Shown one piece after another: positions 53,244 to 60,935 of a DNA stretch of 64,000 nucleotides. The stretch comes from JAWHTC01 sp032586155 (GTDB lineage Bacteria > Pseudomonadota > Alphaproteobacteria > Rhodobacterales > Rhodobacteraceae). The notes under the pieces are model-generated. The model saw only the letters and a program-made list of their open reading frames with translations. It had not been told where the DNA came from and ran no database searches. The stretch is taken from contig NZ_JAWHTC010000007.1 of assembly GCF_032586155.1 (NCBI RefSeq), forward strand, positions 1 to 64,000, in the 5' to 3' direction. Positions within the stretch are counted from its first letter, which is position 1, and the number at the start of each line of letters is the position of its first letter. A program made the translations under genes and the position numbers.

Positions 53244-53618
53244 ATGACCGAGTCGGCGGACATCACCAAGCTGCAGAGCGATCTGAAAACGCGCCTGGAC
53301 CAGAAGCTGGGCCTGAAGCGCGGGTCGCTGGAGAAACGTATGAAAAAGGCCGGGCGGCGGTTGCCGCGCCGGGTGCATCGCGATGCAGCGGCGATCGGTG
53401 AGGCGGCCGCGTTGGCAGAACATCCGAAACTGCGCCGCCGGGTCGATGCAGCCGGGATCAAGGCCGCGCATCATCGGATTTCAGAGCACCTGAGCCGGAT
53501 CGATCCGCGGGAACAGCGCATTCGGTTCTGGCTGGGGGTCCTGGCCGGTCTTGCCTTCAACGTTTTGGCGGTTGCGACCTTGGTTATCGTGGTCCTGAAA
53601 TGGCGTGGGTTCTTGTAA
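53244..53618 (+). CDS. Small membrane-anchored basic protein of unknown function
   Basis: This 124-residue protein has a basic, helical N-terminal part (KTRLDQKLGLKRGSLEKRMK and RRVHRDAAAIGEAAALAEHP) and one C-terminal membrane helix (WLGVLAGLAFNVLAVATLVI) followed by a short Lys/Arg tail. It looks like a tail-anchored protein facing the cytoplasm. I know no function. ATG 53244 was chosen over 53208; GGAGAGGG is 14 bases upstream. Confidence 0.7.
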   Translation: MTESADITKLQSDLKTRLDQKLGLKRGSLEKRMKKAGRRLPRRVHRDAAAIGEAAALAEHPKLRRRVDAAGIKAAHHRISEHLSRIDPREQRIRFWLGVLAGLAFNVLAVATLVIVVLKWRGFL

Positions 53619-53640
53619 AACAGTAGAACCGGGACAAAGA

Positions 53641-53664
53641 AAAAGGGCGGGGATGTCCCCGCCC
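53641..53664. terminator. Hairpin terminator between convergent genes
   Basis: GGGCGGGG (53645-53652) and CCCCGCCC (53657-53664) form a perfect 8-bp stem. On the minus strand a T run follows at once (AAAAA read in reverse, from 53644), so it ends the SPOR gene. On the plus strand a T run lies further on. Confidence 0.8.
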
Positions 53665-53687
53665 CGGTGTTCGTTTTTTGGCCCGGT

Positions 53688-55079
53688 TCAACGCAGGATG
53701 GCGTCGCGGTAGCCGGCGCGGCGGACTCGTTTGAGCGCGGCACCGGCCTGGTTCGCGGCGTAGGGTCCGGCCAGTACGATGCGATAGGATTTTCCGCCCT
53801 TGGTCAGGGTTCCGAGCCGCACCGGCAGGCCCTTGGCCCGGGCGCGGGCAGCCGCCTTGTCTGCATTGGCGGGCACGCTGTAAGTGCCAATCTGCACATA
53901 GCGGGCCTTGGCCGTGACCTTGGGTTTGGTCCGCGTGTTCGAGGGTTTGGCCGCCTTCGACCGGGGCTTGACCGACTTGGTCGAAACCAGCGCGGGCGGG
54001 GCCGCTTTCTTGCGGAAGAGTTTGCGGCGTTGTTTTTCTTCCATCTGCGCGGCTTCGGGTAACGTATACCCGGCGGCCTGCATTTCGGCATAGCTGTGAT
54101 AGGGATATTTCAGGTCGGGATAGCGGTAAGTGACATCCTTCCCCGAAGACCGTTCGATCAGCCTGCGCGGCACGGTGCGTGTCCAGGTCAGCCCCGAGGC
54201 ATGGATGCCGTCAATTGTCTGGTGCGCGCGCCGTTTGTTCAGCCGATCATCGTCCCAGGCTGCGCGGTAGCCCTCGGGTATCGGCGCGTCGGACTTCATT
54301 TCCTGCTGTTGTTCCCAAACGTGCCGGGGCACGACGCGCACCTGATGGGTTCGCGCAGAAACACCGCCCATGCCGGCTTCGACCTGCCGGACAGATACGC
54401 GTTTCAGGACGGTCACTTCCTTGCCGTTGCGGATCACCGTCACCGGCTTGCGTAGGATCAGATTGGCCCGTGGTGCGGTCGCCGATACGCCACATTTTGT
54501 AGGCGTTCCGTCGGCAGTGACGCATTTGTAAAACCGGTTGCCTTGTGGTGCTGCCGCCACGGGGGCGGGTCTTGCCGGGGTCGCCGCCACGCGGCGCGGT
54601 TTCCTGACCGGTTTCGGCGTGGCCTTGCGCACTGGGGCTGGCTTGGCAATCACCTTGCGGGGTGCCGGTTCGGCCGCAGGGGTCGGTTCGGGTTTGGCAG
54701 CGGGCGGTTCGGCGGTGGGTTCGGGCGCGGGCTTTGGTTTGACGGTGGGGGCCGGGGTAATGACCTCGACTTCGTCCGTGGAGTCGGATGGGGTGGCGGC
54801 AGGTGCGGGCGTTGCGTTGGCGAAGGTCGGTTGATAGCCGCACAAGACCTGACGGTCGCGCGTCACCCGCGGCACCCAGTTCACAAGCCCGTCGATCCCG
54901 GCGCGGATATAGACGCAGCCACGGCTGTCCACATACTGTTTGCCCTGATAGGAGGCAGGCGGAAATTCGGCGGGAATCTCGGCCTCGTTCAGCGTTTTCG
55001 CCTGAGCAGAAAACTCGGCAACAAAGAGGCCCAGAGATGCAGCGATCACGCCGAATGCAATAGTTCGTGTCTTATTCAT
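53688..55079 (-). CDS. SPOR-domain cell-envelope protein
   Basis: This 463-residue protein has signal peptide MNKTRTIAFGVIAASLGLFVAEFSAQA, a long Ala/Pro/Lys-rich middle and a C-terminal SPOR domain (about residues 390-463: YVQIGTYSVPANADKAAA and GLPVRLGTLTKGGKSYRIVLAGPY). SPOR domains bind denuded peptidoglycan at division sites. The DSRGCVYIRAGIDG segment near residue 50 is a second small conserved region. It is monocistronic with a terminator. Confidence 0.88.
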   Translation of the reverse strand: MNKTRTIAFGVIAASLGLFVAEFSAQAKTLNEAEIPAEFPPASYQGKQYVDSRGCVYIRAGIDGLVNWVPRVTRDRQVLCGYQPTFANATPAPAATPSDSTDEVEVITPAPTVKPKPAPEPTAEPPAAKPEPTPAAEPAPRKVIAKPAPVRKATPKPVRKPRRVAATPARPAPVAAAPQGNRFYKCVTADGTPTKCGVSATAPRANLILRKPVTVIRNGKEVTVLKRVSVRQVEAGMGGVSARTHQVRVVPRHVWEQQQEMKSDAPIPEGYRAAWDDDRLNKRRAHQTIDGIHASGLTWTRTVPRRLIERSSGKDVTYRYPDLKYPYHSYAEMQAAGYTLPEAAQMEEKQRRKLFRKKAAPPALVSTKSVKPRSKAAKPSNTRTKPKVTAKARYVQIGTYSVPANADKAAARARAKGLPVRLGTLTKGGKSYRIVLAGPYAANQAGAALKRVRRAGYRDAILR

Positions 55080-55194
55080 GTCTTGCCCCCACAAGATGTG
55101 GTGCCAAGATGCACGATCACGGCGAGCGAGTAAAGCGCGATTAGGTTAACAAACCCGCTTGGCGGGCCGAAACCGACGCTGTCACGCCGCGGGC

Positions 55195-55827
55195 CTATTT
55201 GGTGCCGAACATTCGGTCGCCCGCGTCGCCAAGCCCGGGAACAATATAACCTTTTTCATTCAACCGCTCATCGAGGGCGGCGGTGACGATGGGCACGTCC
55301 GGATGCGCTTCTTTCATCCGGGCCACACCTTCGGGGGCGGCCAGAAGGCAGAGGAAGCGGATATTTGTGGCGCCCGCCTGTTTCAGCAGGTCAATGGCGG
55401 CGGCAGAGCTGTTGCCAGTGGCCAGCATTGGGTCGACGGCGATGACCAGTCGCTCGTTCAGGTGATCAGGCACCTTGAAGTAGTACTGTACCGGTTTGAG
55501 TGTTTCCTCGTCGCGATAGAGCCCGACAAAGCCGACCCGGGCCGAGGGGATCAGTTCGAGCATGCCATCGAGTAGGCCGTTGCCCGCCCGCAGGATCGAA
55601 ATCAGCGCCAGTTTGCGACCTGCCAAGGTGGGGGCCTCCATCTCCTGCAAGGGCGTTTCGATGGTCTTGGTGGTCATGTCCAGTTCATGTGTGACCTCGT
55701 AGGCGAGGAACTGGCTGATCTCGCGCAGCAGCTGGCGGAATACGGCGGTTGAGGTGTCCTTCTGACGCATCAGGGTCAGTTTGTGCTGCACAAGGGGATG
55801 TTTGACGATGGTGAGGTGGTCTTTCAT
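55195..55827 (-). CDS. upp: Uracil phosphoribosyltransferase
   Basis: This 210-residue enzyme makes UMP from uracil and PRPP. The PRPP loop is DPMLATGNSSAAAIDLL, and the C-terminal uracil-binding part has YIVPGLGDAGDRMFG. It is last in the salvage operon and its start overlaps the adenosine deaminase stop by four bases. Confidence 0.97.
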   Translation of the reverse strand: MKDHLTIVKHPLVQHKLTLMRQKDTSTAVFRQLLREISQFLAYEVTHELDMTTKTIETPLQEMEAPTLAGRKLALISILRAGNGLLDGMLELIPSARVGFVGLYRDEETLKPVQYYFKVPDHLNERLVIAVDPMLATGNSSAAAIDLLKQAGATNIRFLCLLAAPEGVARMKEAHPDVPIVTAALDERLNEKGYIVPGLGDAGDRMFGTK

Positions 55828-56810
55828 GGTGTCTCCAGCTTGGCTTGCACGGTTTGTCTGGTGTCCTCGTTGCAGAAGGCTGCTTCAAGGGCAGTTTGAT
55901 TGAGCTCGGCGAAGTCCGCTTCTCCCCAGCCATAGGCGCGCTCTAACTCTTCGTATTCCCGCGTCATGGTGGTGTGAAAGAAGGGCGGATCATCGGTGCT
56001 TACCGTTACCTTTACCCCGGCATCGCGCAGGCGCGCCAGAGGGTGATCGGCGAAAGTCGGGAACAGGCCCAAGGCGACGTTGGAGCCGGGGCAGACCTCG
56101 AGCGTGATGTCCTGTTCGATCAGGGTGTCGATCAGGGCGTTATCCTGCGCGGCGGCGACGCCGTGGCCGATGCGCTCGACTTTCAGGTCTTCGATGGCTT
56201 CGCGGATGCTTTCAGGCCCGCCCCATTCACCGGCGTGGGTCGTGAGGCGCAACCCGGCCTCGCGGGCGCAGTCAAACGCCCAGGCGTAGTCGCCCTGGTG
56301 TCCGACGCTTTCATCACCACCCATGCCATAACCGACGATGAAGTTGCCGGCGGTTTCGGCGGCGCAGATGGCGACGGGTTTGGCGGCCTCCGGGCCGAAA
56401 TGGCGGACATTGGTGATGATGCCCTTGGTGATGATGCCGTGGATTTGTTCGGCTTGCTTGGCGGCATCCTCGATTTCCGAGAGGTAGTCGCGCCAGGCAG
56501 AGACATCACCGCCGCCGCAGAAGTCCGGGGACAGAAAAGTTTCAGCGTAGACGACACCGTTTTCGGCCAGTTCGTCGAGGATTGCCGAGGTCAGGCGGCC
56601 ATAGTCCTGCGGCGCGGTCAGTACGCTGGTGGCGGCCTCGTAGACCTGCAGGAAATGGGTGAAATCATTGAACGCATAGGAGCCGTCGGATTTGAATATC
56701 TTGGAGATGTCGATGGATTTCTCCTTCGACAGGTCTCGGATGAAGGATGGGGGTGCGGCGCCCTCGTGATGCAGGTGAAGTTCGATCTTGGGGAAGCTGC
56801 TCCAGCTCAT
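55824..56810 (-). CDS. add: Adenosine deaminase
   Basis: This 328-residue metal-dependent deaminase has KIELHLHHEGA (first His pair; one change from the usual HLDGA), HAGEWG, ERIGHGV and VSTDDPPF. It converts adenosine to inosine. It could be a related adenine/adenosine deaminase, but operon context favours nucleoside salvage. It overlaps both deoB and upp by four bases. Confidence 0.9.
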   Translation of the reverse strand: MSWSSFPKIELHLHHEGAAPPSFIRDLSKEKSIDISKIFKSDGSYAFNDFTHFLQVYEAATSVLTAPQDYGRLTSAILDELAENGVVYAETFLSPDFCGGGDVSAWRDYLSEIEDAAKQAEQIHGIITKGIITNVRHFGPEAAKPVAICAAETAGNFIVGYGMGGDESVGHQGDYAWAFDCAREAGLRLTTHAGEWGGPESIREAIEDLKVERIGHGVAAAQDNALIDTLIEQDITLEVCPGSNVALGLFPTFADHPLARLRDAGVKVTVSTDDPPFFHTTMTREYEELERAYGWGEADFAELNQTALEAAFCNEDTRQTVQAKLETP

Positions 56811-58012
56811 AGGAAGCTCCTTCCTGCGCCGCGTTCGGTGAGGCCGAGGTGGTGAGCGACGCTGGCGCCGATGTCAGCAAACCCGACTTGGCCGATTTTG
56901 CCGGGGGCAAGGCCCGCGATCAGGACCGGGACGCGTTCGCGGGTGTGATCGGTGCCAACCCATGTCGGATCGTTGCCGTGATCGGCGGTGATCAGGAGCA
57001 TGTCACCGTCACGAAGGCGGGGCAGGAGTTTGCCCAGTTCAGCGTCGAACCATTCGAGCGCGCGCCCGTAGCCCGACACATCGCGGCGGTGGCCGAAATT
57101 TGTATCGAACTCGACGAAATTGGCAAAGGTGAGCGAGCCGTCGGCGGCGTTGTCGATGCGGTCGGACAGGTGCTGCATCAGATCAGCATCGCTGCCCTTG
57201 ACGCTGTCGGCGATGCCACGCATCGAGAAGATGTCGCCGATCTTGCCGATGGCATGGGTGTCGCGTCCTGCCGTTTGAGCCCAGTCCAGCAGCGTGGGTG
57301 AAGGCGGGGCGATGGCGAGGTCCTTGCGGTTCTTGGTGCGGGTGAAATTGCCGGGTGTGCCGACGAAGGGCCGGGCAATAACGCGGCCGAGTTTCAGGGC
57401 GTGGAAGGCGGGGGCGATGTCCTTGCAGAGTTGCAGCAGGCGGTCGAGACCGAAATGTTCCTCGTGCGCGGCGATCTGGATCACGCTGTCGACCGAGGTG
57501 TAGACGATAGGCCAGCCGGTTTCGATATGGCGTTGTCCAAAATCGTCGATGACTTTCGTGCCCGAGTAATGGGTGTTGGCAAGGGTGCCGTCCACGCCCG
57601 CGGTTTGGCGGATGAGAGCCAGAAGGTCGTCGGGGATGGCGGGGTTGGTGTTGGGGAAATAGTGCCAGTCCCACGGCACAGGAACCCCGGCGATTTCCCA
57701 GTGGCCCGAGGGGGTGTCCTTGCCCTTGGAGATCTCTGTCGCCGCGCCCCAGAGGCCGGTGGTGGCCGGGGGCAGATCGGTTTGCAGGCCGCTGGCGAGG
57801 GTGGTGGCGTCCCCGAGGCCGAGCGCGGCAAGGTTGGGGACGTTGAGTGGGCCGGTACGGCCTTCTTCGGCTTTTCCTTGTGAGCAAGCCCGCGCGATGT
57901 GACCGGCAGTGTTGGCACCGGTGTCGGGCGTGTCGCCGTTGAAGAACTGATCCGCATCCGGCGCGCCACCGATGCCGACCGAGTCCATCACCACAAGAAA
58001 GGCGCGAGGCAT
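56807..58012 (-). CDS. deoB: Phosphopentomutase
   Basis: This 401-residue enzyme interconverts ribose/deoxyribose 1- and 5-phosphate. It is of the alkaline-phosphatase superfamily with two Mn sites; visible are the N-terminal VVMDSVGIGGAPDA and C-terminal LLITADHGNDPTWVGTDHTRE. It connects the phosphorylase product to the pentose pathway. Coupled to deoA by a one-base overlap (TGATG). Confidence 0.96.
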   Translation of the reverse strand: MPRAFLVVMDSVGIGGAPDADQFFNGDTPDTGANTAGHIARACSQGKAEEGRTGPLNVPNLAALGLGDATTLASGLQTDLPPATTGLWGAATEISKGKDTPSGHWEIAGVPVPWDWHYFPNTNPAIPDDLLALIRQTAGVDGTLANTHYSGTKVIDDFGQRHIETGWPIVYTSVDSVIQIAAHEEHFGLDRLLQLCKDIAPAFHALKLGRVIARPFVGTPGNFTRTKNRKDLAIAPPSPTLLDWAQTAGRDTHAIGKIGDIFSMRGIADSVKGSDADLMQHLSDRIDNAADGSLTFANFVEFDTNFGHRRDVSGYGRALEWFDAELGKLLPRLRDGDMLLITADHGNDPTWVGTDHTRERVPVLIAGLAPGKIGQVGFADIGASVAHHLGLTERGAGRSFL

Positions 58013-59316
58013 CAGCCTATCCTTTCATGGATAAGCGGCGGGATGTCTGCCGGTTTCGGGGCGATGGTCATGGCGGCACGCAATTCCGCCTCGGCGCGGT
58101 TGGCGCTGTCCTCGCGTGAGGCGTGGATGCGGGCGATGGGTTGGCCCTTGGTGACCTTGGAGCCAAGCGGCAGGAGATCGGAGAGGCCAACCGAGTGGTC
58201 GATCATGTCGGTTTCCACTTGCCGTCCGCCGCCAAGACCGACCACGGTCAGGCCAAGGGATTCACCCTGATACGCCGCGATAATGCCGCTTTCCCGTGCC
58301 GTGACCTCGCGGATGACCGTGGCTTCGGGCAGGAAGCGTTGCCAGTTGTCGACAAATTGCACCGGGCCGCCCTGGGCCGCGATCATCCGGCCAAAGGCTT
58401 CGGCGGCGCGCCCGTCGCGGATGCAGGCGGCGATGGCATTGGCGCCGTCCTGAACGTCCGGGCAAAGACCCGCATTGGCGAGAACCACGCCGCCCAATGC
58501 GGCGCAAAGCTCGGCCATTGGGCCGCCGCGTTGTTCGGTCAGGGTGCGCATGACTTCGGCGACTTCCAGTGCGTTGCCAAGGGACGGCACCAAGGGCTGG
58601 TTCATGTCCGAGATGATCGCCGTGGTTGGGCAACCGGCGGCATTGGCAGTATTGACGAGGCTGGTGGCGAGCGCCCGGGCATCGTCGGCGGTTTTCATGA
58701 AGGCGCCGGAGCCGACTTTTACATCGAGCACCAGCCCTTCGAGCCCGGCGGCGAGTTTCTTTGACAGGATAGAGGCCGTGATCAGATCGAGGCTTTCCAC
58801 TGTCGCGGTGACATCGCGGATCGCGTAGAGTCGCTTGTCGGCAGGGGCGATTTGGGACGAGGCCGAGACGATGGCGGCGCCGGCGTCCTTAACCACGTGG
58901 CGCAGGCCAGATTCGCCCAGATCGGTGCGCAGGCCGGGGATAGATTCGATCTTGTCGAGTGTGCCGCCGGTATGGCCCAAGCCGCGGCCCGAGATCATCG
59001 GGACATAGGCACCACAGACCGCAAGTGCAGGGGCAAGCACGAGGCTGACGCAATCGCCGACCCCGCCGGTGGAGTGTTTGTCGAGCACCGGCTTGTCGAG
59101 GGTCCATTGCAGCACGTCGCCGCTGTCGCGCATGGCGAGGGTTAGCGCCACGCGGCCTTCCTCTCCGAGACCGTTCAACAGCGCCGCCATGGCAAAGGCC
59201 CCGGCTTGGGCATCGCTGACCGATTGATCGGCAAGACCCTTGGCGAACCAGCTCAGCTCATCCTGCGTGGGTGTCTGACCGTCGCGCAGATGGGCGATGA
59301 TGCGGCGGGCGTCCAT
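58012..59316 (-). CDS. deoA: Thymidine phosphorylase
   Basis: This 434-residue class II pyrimidine nucleoside phosphorylase splits thymidine or deoxyuridine to base and deoxyribose 1-phosphate. Signature KHSTGGVGD lies near residue 80, and GRGLGHTGGTLDKIESIPG follows. Its length is normal. It overlaps cdd and deoB by single bases. Confidence 0.96.
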   Translation of the reverse strand: MDARRIIAHLRDGQTPTQDELSWFAKGLADQSVSDAQAGAFAMAALLNGLGEEGRVALTLAMRDSGDVLQWTLDKPVLDKHSTGGVGDCVSLVLAPALAVCGAYVPMISGRGLGHTGGTLDKIESIPGLRTDLGESGLRHVVKDAGAAIVSASSQIAPADKRLYAIRDVTATVESLDLITASILSKKLAAGLEGLVLDVKVGSGAFMKTADDARALATSLVNTANAAGCPTTAIISDMNQPLVPSLGNALEVAEVMRTLTEQRGGPMAELCAALGGVVLANAGLCPDVQDGANAIAACIRDGRAAEAFGRMIAAQGGPVQFVDNWQRFLPEATVIREVTARESGIIAAYQGESLGLTVVGLGGGRQVETDMIDHSVGLSDLLPLGSKVTKGQPIARIHASREDSANRAEAELRAAMTIAPKPADIPPLIHERIG

Positions 59317-59705
59317 TAGCGCTCCAAGTCTGATTGGGAAAAGGCACCGGGCAGCAATTCAGCAATCGTGGTGGTCCGGGTGCTACCTGCGGTGGTCGCG
59401 AGGGTGATTTCCACGTGGCCTGTTGCGAATTCGGCCAGCTTCTGGCGGCAACCGCCACAGGGCGGCACCGGATTGGGACTGTCGGCGATGACGGCGGCCT
59501 CGGTAAACTCGGTCTCACCGGCGGCGATCATGGCGGCGATGGCCCCGGCCTCGGCGCAGGTGCCTTCGGGGTAGGCCGCATTTTCGACATTGCAGCCGGA
59601 ATAGATCGTGCCGGATTTGCCCCGGATGGCGGCGCCAACCTTGAAATGTGAATAGGGGGCATAGGCGTTTTCGCGCACGGCGCGGGCAGCGTCGAGAAGG
59701 GGCAT
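59316..59705 (-). CDS. cdd: Cytidine deaminase
   Basis: This 129-residue tetrameric form has CAEAGAIA (zinc Cys and catalytic Glu) and PCGGCRQ (two zinc Cys). It turns cytidine/deoxycytidine to uridine/deoxyuridine, the substrate of DeoA. TGATG overlap with the upstream cupin gene. Confidence 0.96.
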   Translation of the reverse strand: MPLLDAARAVRENAYAPYSHFKVGAAIRGKSGTIYSGCNVENAAYPEGTCAEAGAIAAMIAAGETEFTEAAVIADSPNPVPPCGGCRQKLAEFATGHVEITLATTAGSTRTTTIAELLPGAFSQSDLER

Positions 59706-60790
59706 CAGGCGGTCTCCGTTTTGAAATCACCGGGCAGGGCGACCTCAAGCAGTTCGAGGCCCGCCGATGGATCAGACAGGCGGGTTTTCATAAAGGGCGG
59801 TATGACGAAAGCGTCGCCTCGTTCAAGCGGCTGCGGATCGCGCCCCTCGCCTTGCAGCGTCACGGTGCCGGACATGACATAGGTGAAGTGGATGTCCGCG
59901 TCATGGGCGGTCCATTGCGGGGCACCATCACCGGGGCGGGCAACCCAGACTCCGGCGACGTTTTGCGTGTTGATGGCAATGGTCGTGTCGCGGGCGATGT
60001 AGCCGGGCAGGCGGTGCGGGGCCCAGGGGGCGTCCTTGCCGATATTGTGGACGAACCTCTGGCCATGCCATTCGCGATCAGGCCTTTCATGCGTGGTGGG
60101 CAGGTCCATGTCGTGATCAACCTCGGTCACGTGTTCGGCCGGGACGCCGATCTCGATCACCTGCAGATTATCGGAGGCCTCGACCACGCGGTGGCGGATT
60201 TCGGGGGGCTGGATAAAGCAGTCGCCGGCATGGATGCGGCGCAATCCGCCCTGGTCTTCGTAAAGCACATCGACCCAGCCTGAGACGCAGAAAATCAGCT
60301 GAAAGCCGACCTTGTGGTAATGCACCATATCGGGAACCGGGCCGGCATCGCGAATGCGAATGTGGCTGGCGATTATCGATCCACCTAGGCGGTCCGGGAT
60401 CAGGTCACGATATTGCATGCCCGCGCGCCCCACGATCCACGGCGCCCCATCGGCGAGGCGGCGGGTTACAAAGGAATGCTGCGTGGCCGGGACGACGAGA
60501 GGTGGGTTCAGTTCCTCGATCTCGACGCAGGTGCCGTTGGGCGCTGTCAGACGCCGCTGACCATCGGCGAAATGATCGGGGTTGTCCGACAAGATGCGGA
60601 TGGTGCCGGGGGCCTCCAGGGCGTCCTTTTCAACGCGGATGCGCAACCCATGGCCGGAAAATACAGCGATACGCGGGGAATCGGCGGGATAGATCATGTC
60701 CATCCGCATGCCCAATGTTTGGGTGAAAAACGGGATGTCGTCGCGTAATTCCTGCGTTGGCAGGCGGATTTCGGCCCTTGTTTCACTCAT
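59705..60790 (-). CDS. Bicupin protein heading the nucleoside salvage operon
   Basis: This 361-residue protein resembles gentisate 1,2-dioxygenase-type bicupins. One cupin (about residues 165-240) has VHYHKVGFQ and GDCFIQPPEIRH; the usual metal Glu is Gln. The C-terminal cupin keeps little of the metal motif (HDADIHFTYVMSG). It may bind Fe or be a non-catalytic binding protein. ATG 60790 has AGGGGAG upstream. It is first in the operon and overlaps cdd by one base, so a link with nucleosides or purines is expected but unknown. Confidence 0.75.
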   Translation of the reverse strand: MSETRAEIRLPTQELRDDIPFFTQTLGMRMDMIYPADSPRIAVFSGHGLRIRVEKDALEAPGTIRILSDNPDHFADGQRRLTAPNGTCVEIEELNPPLVVPATQHSFVTRRLADGAPWIVGRAGMQYRDLIPDRLGGSIIASHIRIRDAGPVPDMVHYHKVGFQLIFCVSGWVDVLYEDQGGLRRIHAGDCFIQPPEIRHRVVEASDNLQVIEIGVPAEHVTEVDHDMDLPTTHERPDREWHGQRFVHNIGKDAPWAPHRLPGYIARDTTIAINTQNVAGVWVARPGDGAPQWTAHDADIHFTYVMSGTVTLQGEGRDPQPLERGDAFVIPPFMKTRLSDPSAGLELLEVALPGDFKTETA

Positions 60791-60894
60791 GCTAAGCTCC
60801 CCTGAGAAGGCCAAGTCTGCGCGGGGATTCACCTGAATGCAAGACGGGGTCGCGAGGCGGTGTCTCGAAAGCCGGGTTTTATCCGGATCAAAAC

Positions 60895-60912
60895 TAGTTT
60901 AATGCTAAACTA
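60895..60912. promoter_or_regulatory. Inverted repeat between the salvage operon and maeB
   Basis: TAGTTTA-ATGC-TAAACTA is a perfect seven-base inverted repeat in the divergent region, 23 bases before the maeB ATG. It could be an operator for either gene. I cannot assign a regulator. Confidence 0.45.
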
Positions 60913-60935
60913 AATCGAATCCTGAGAGGCTGGAT

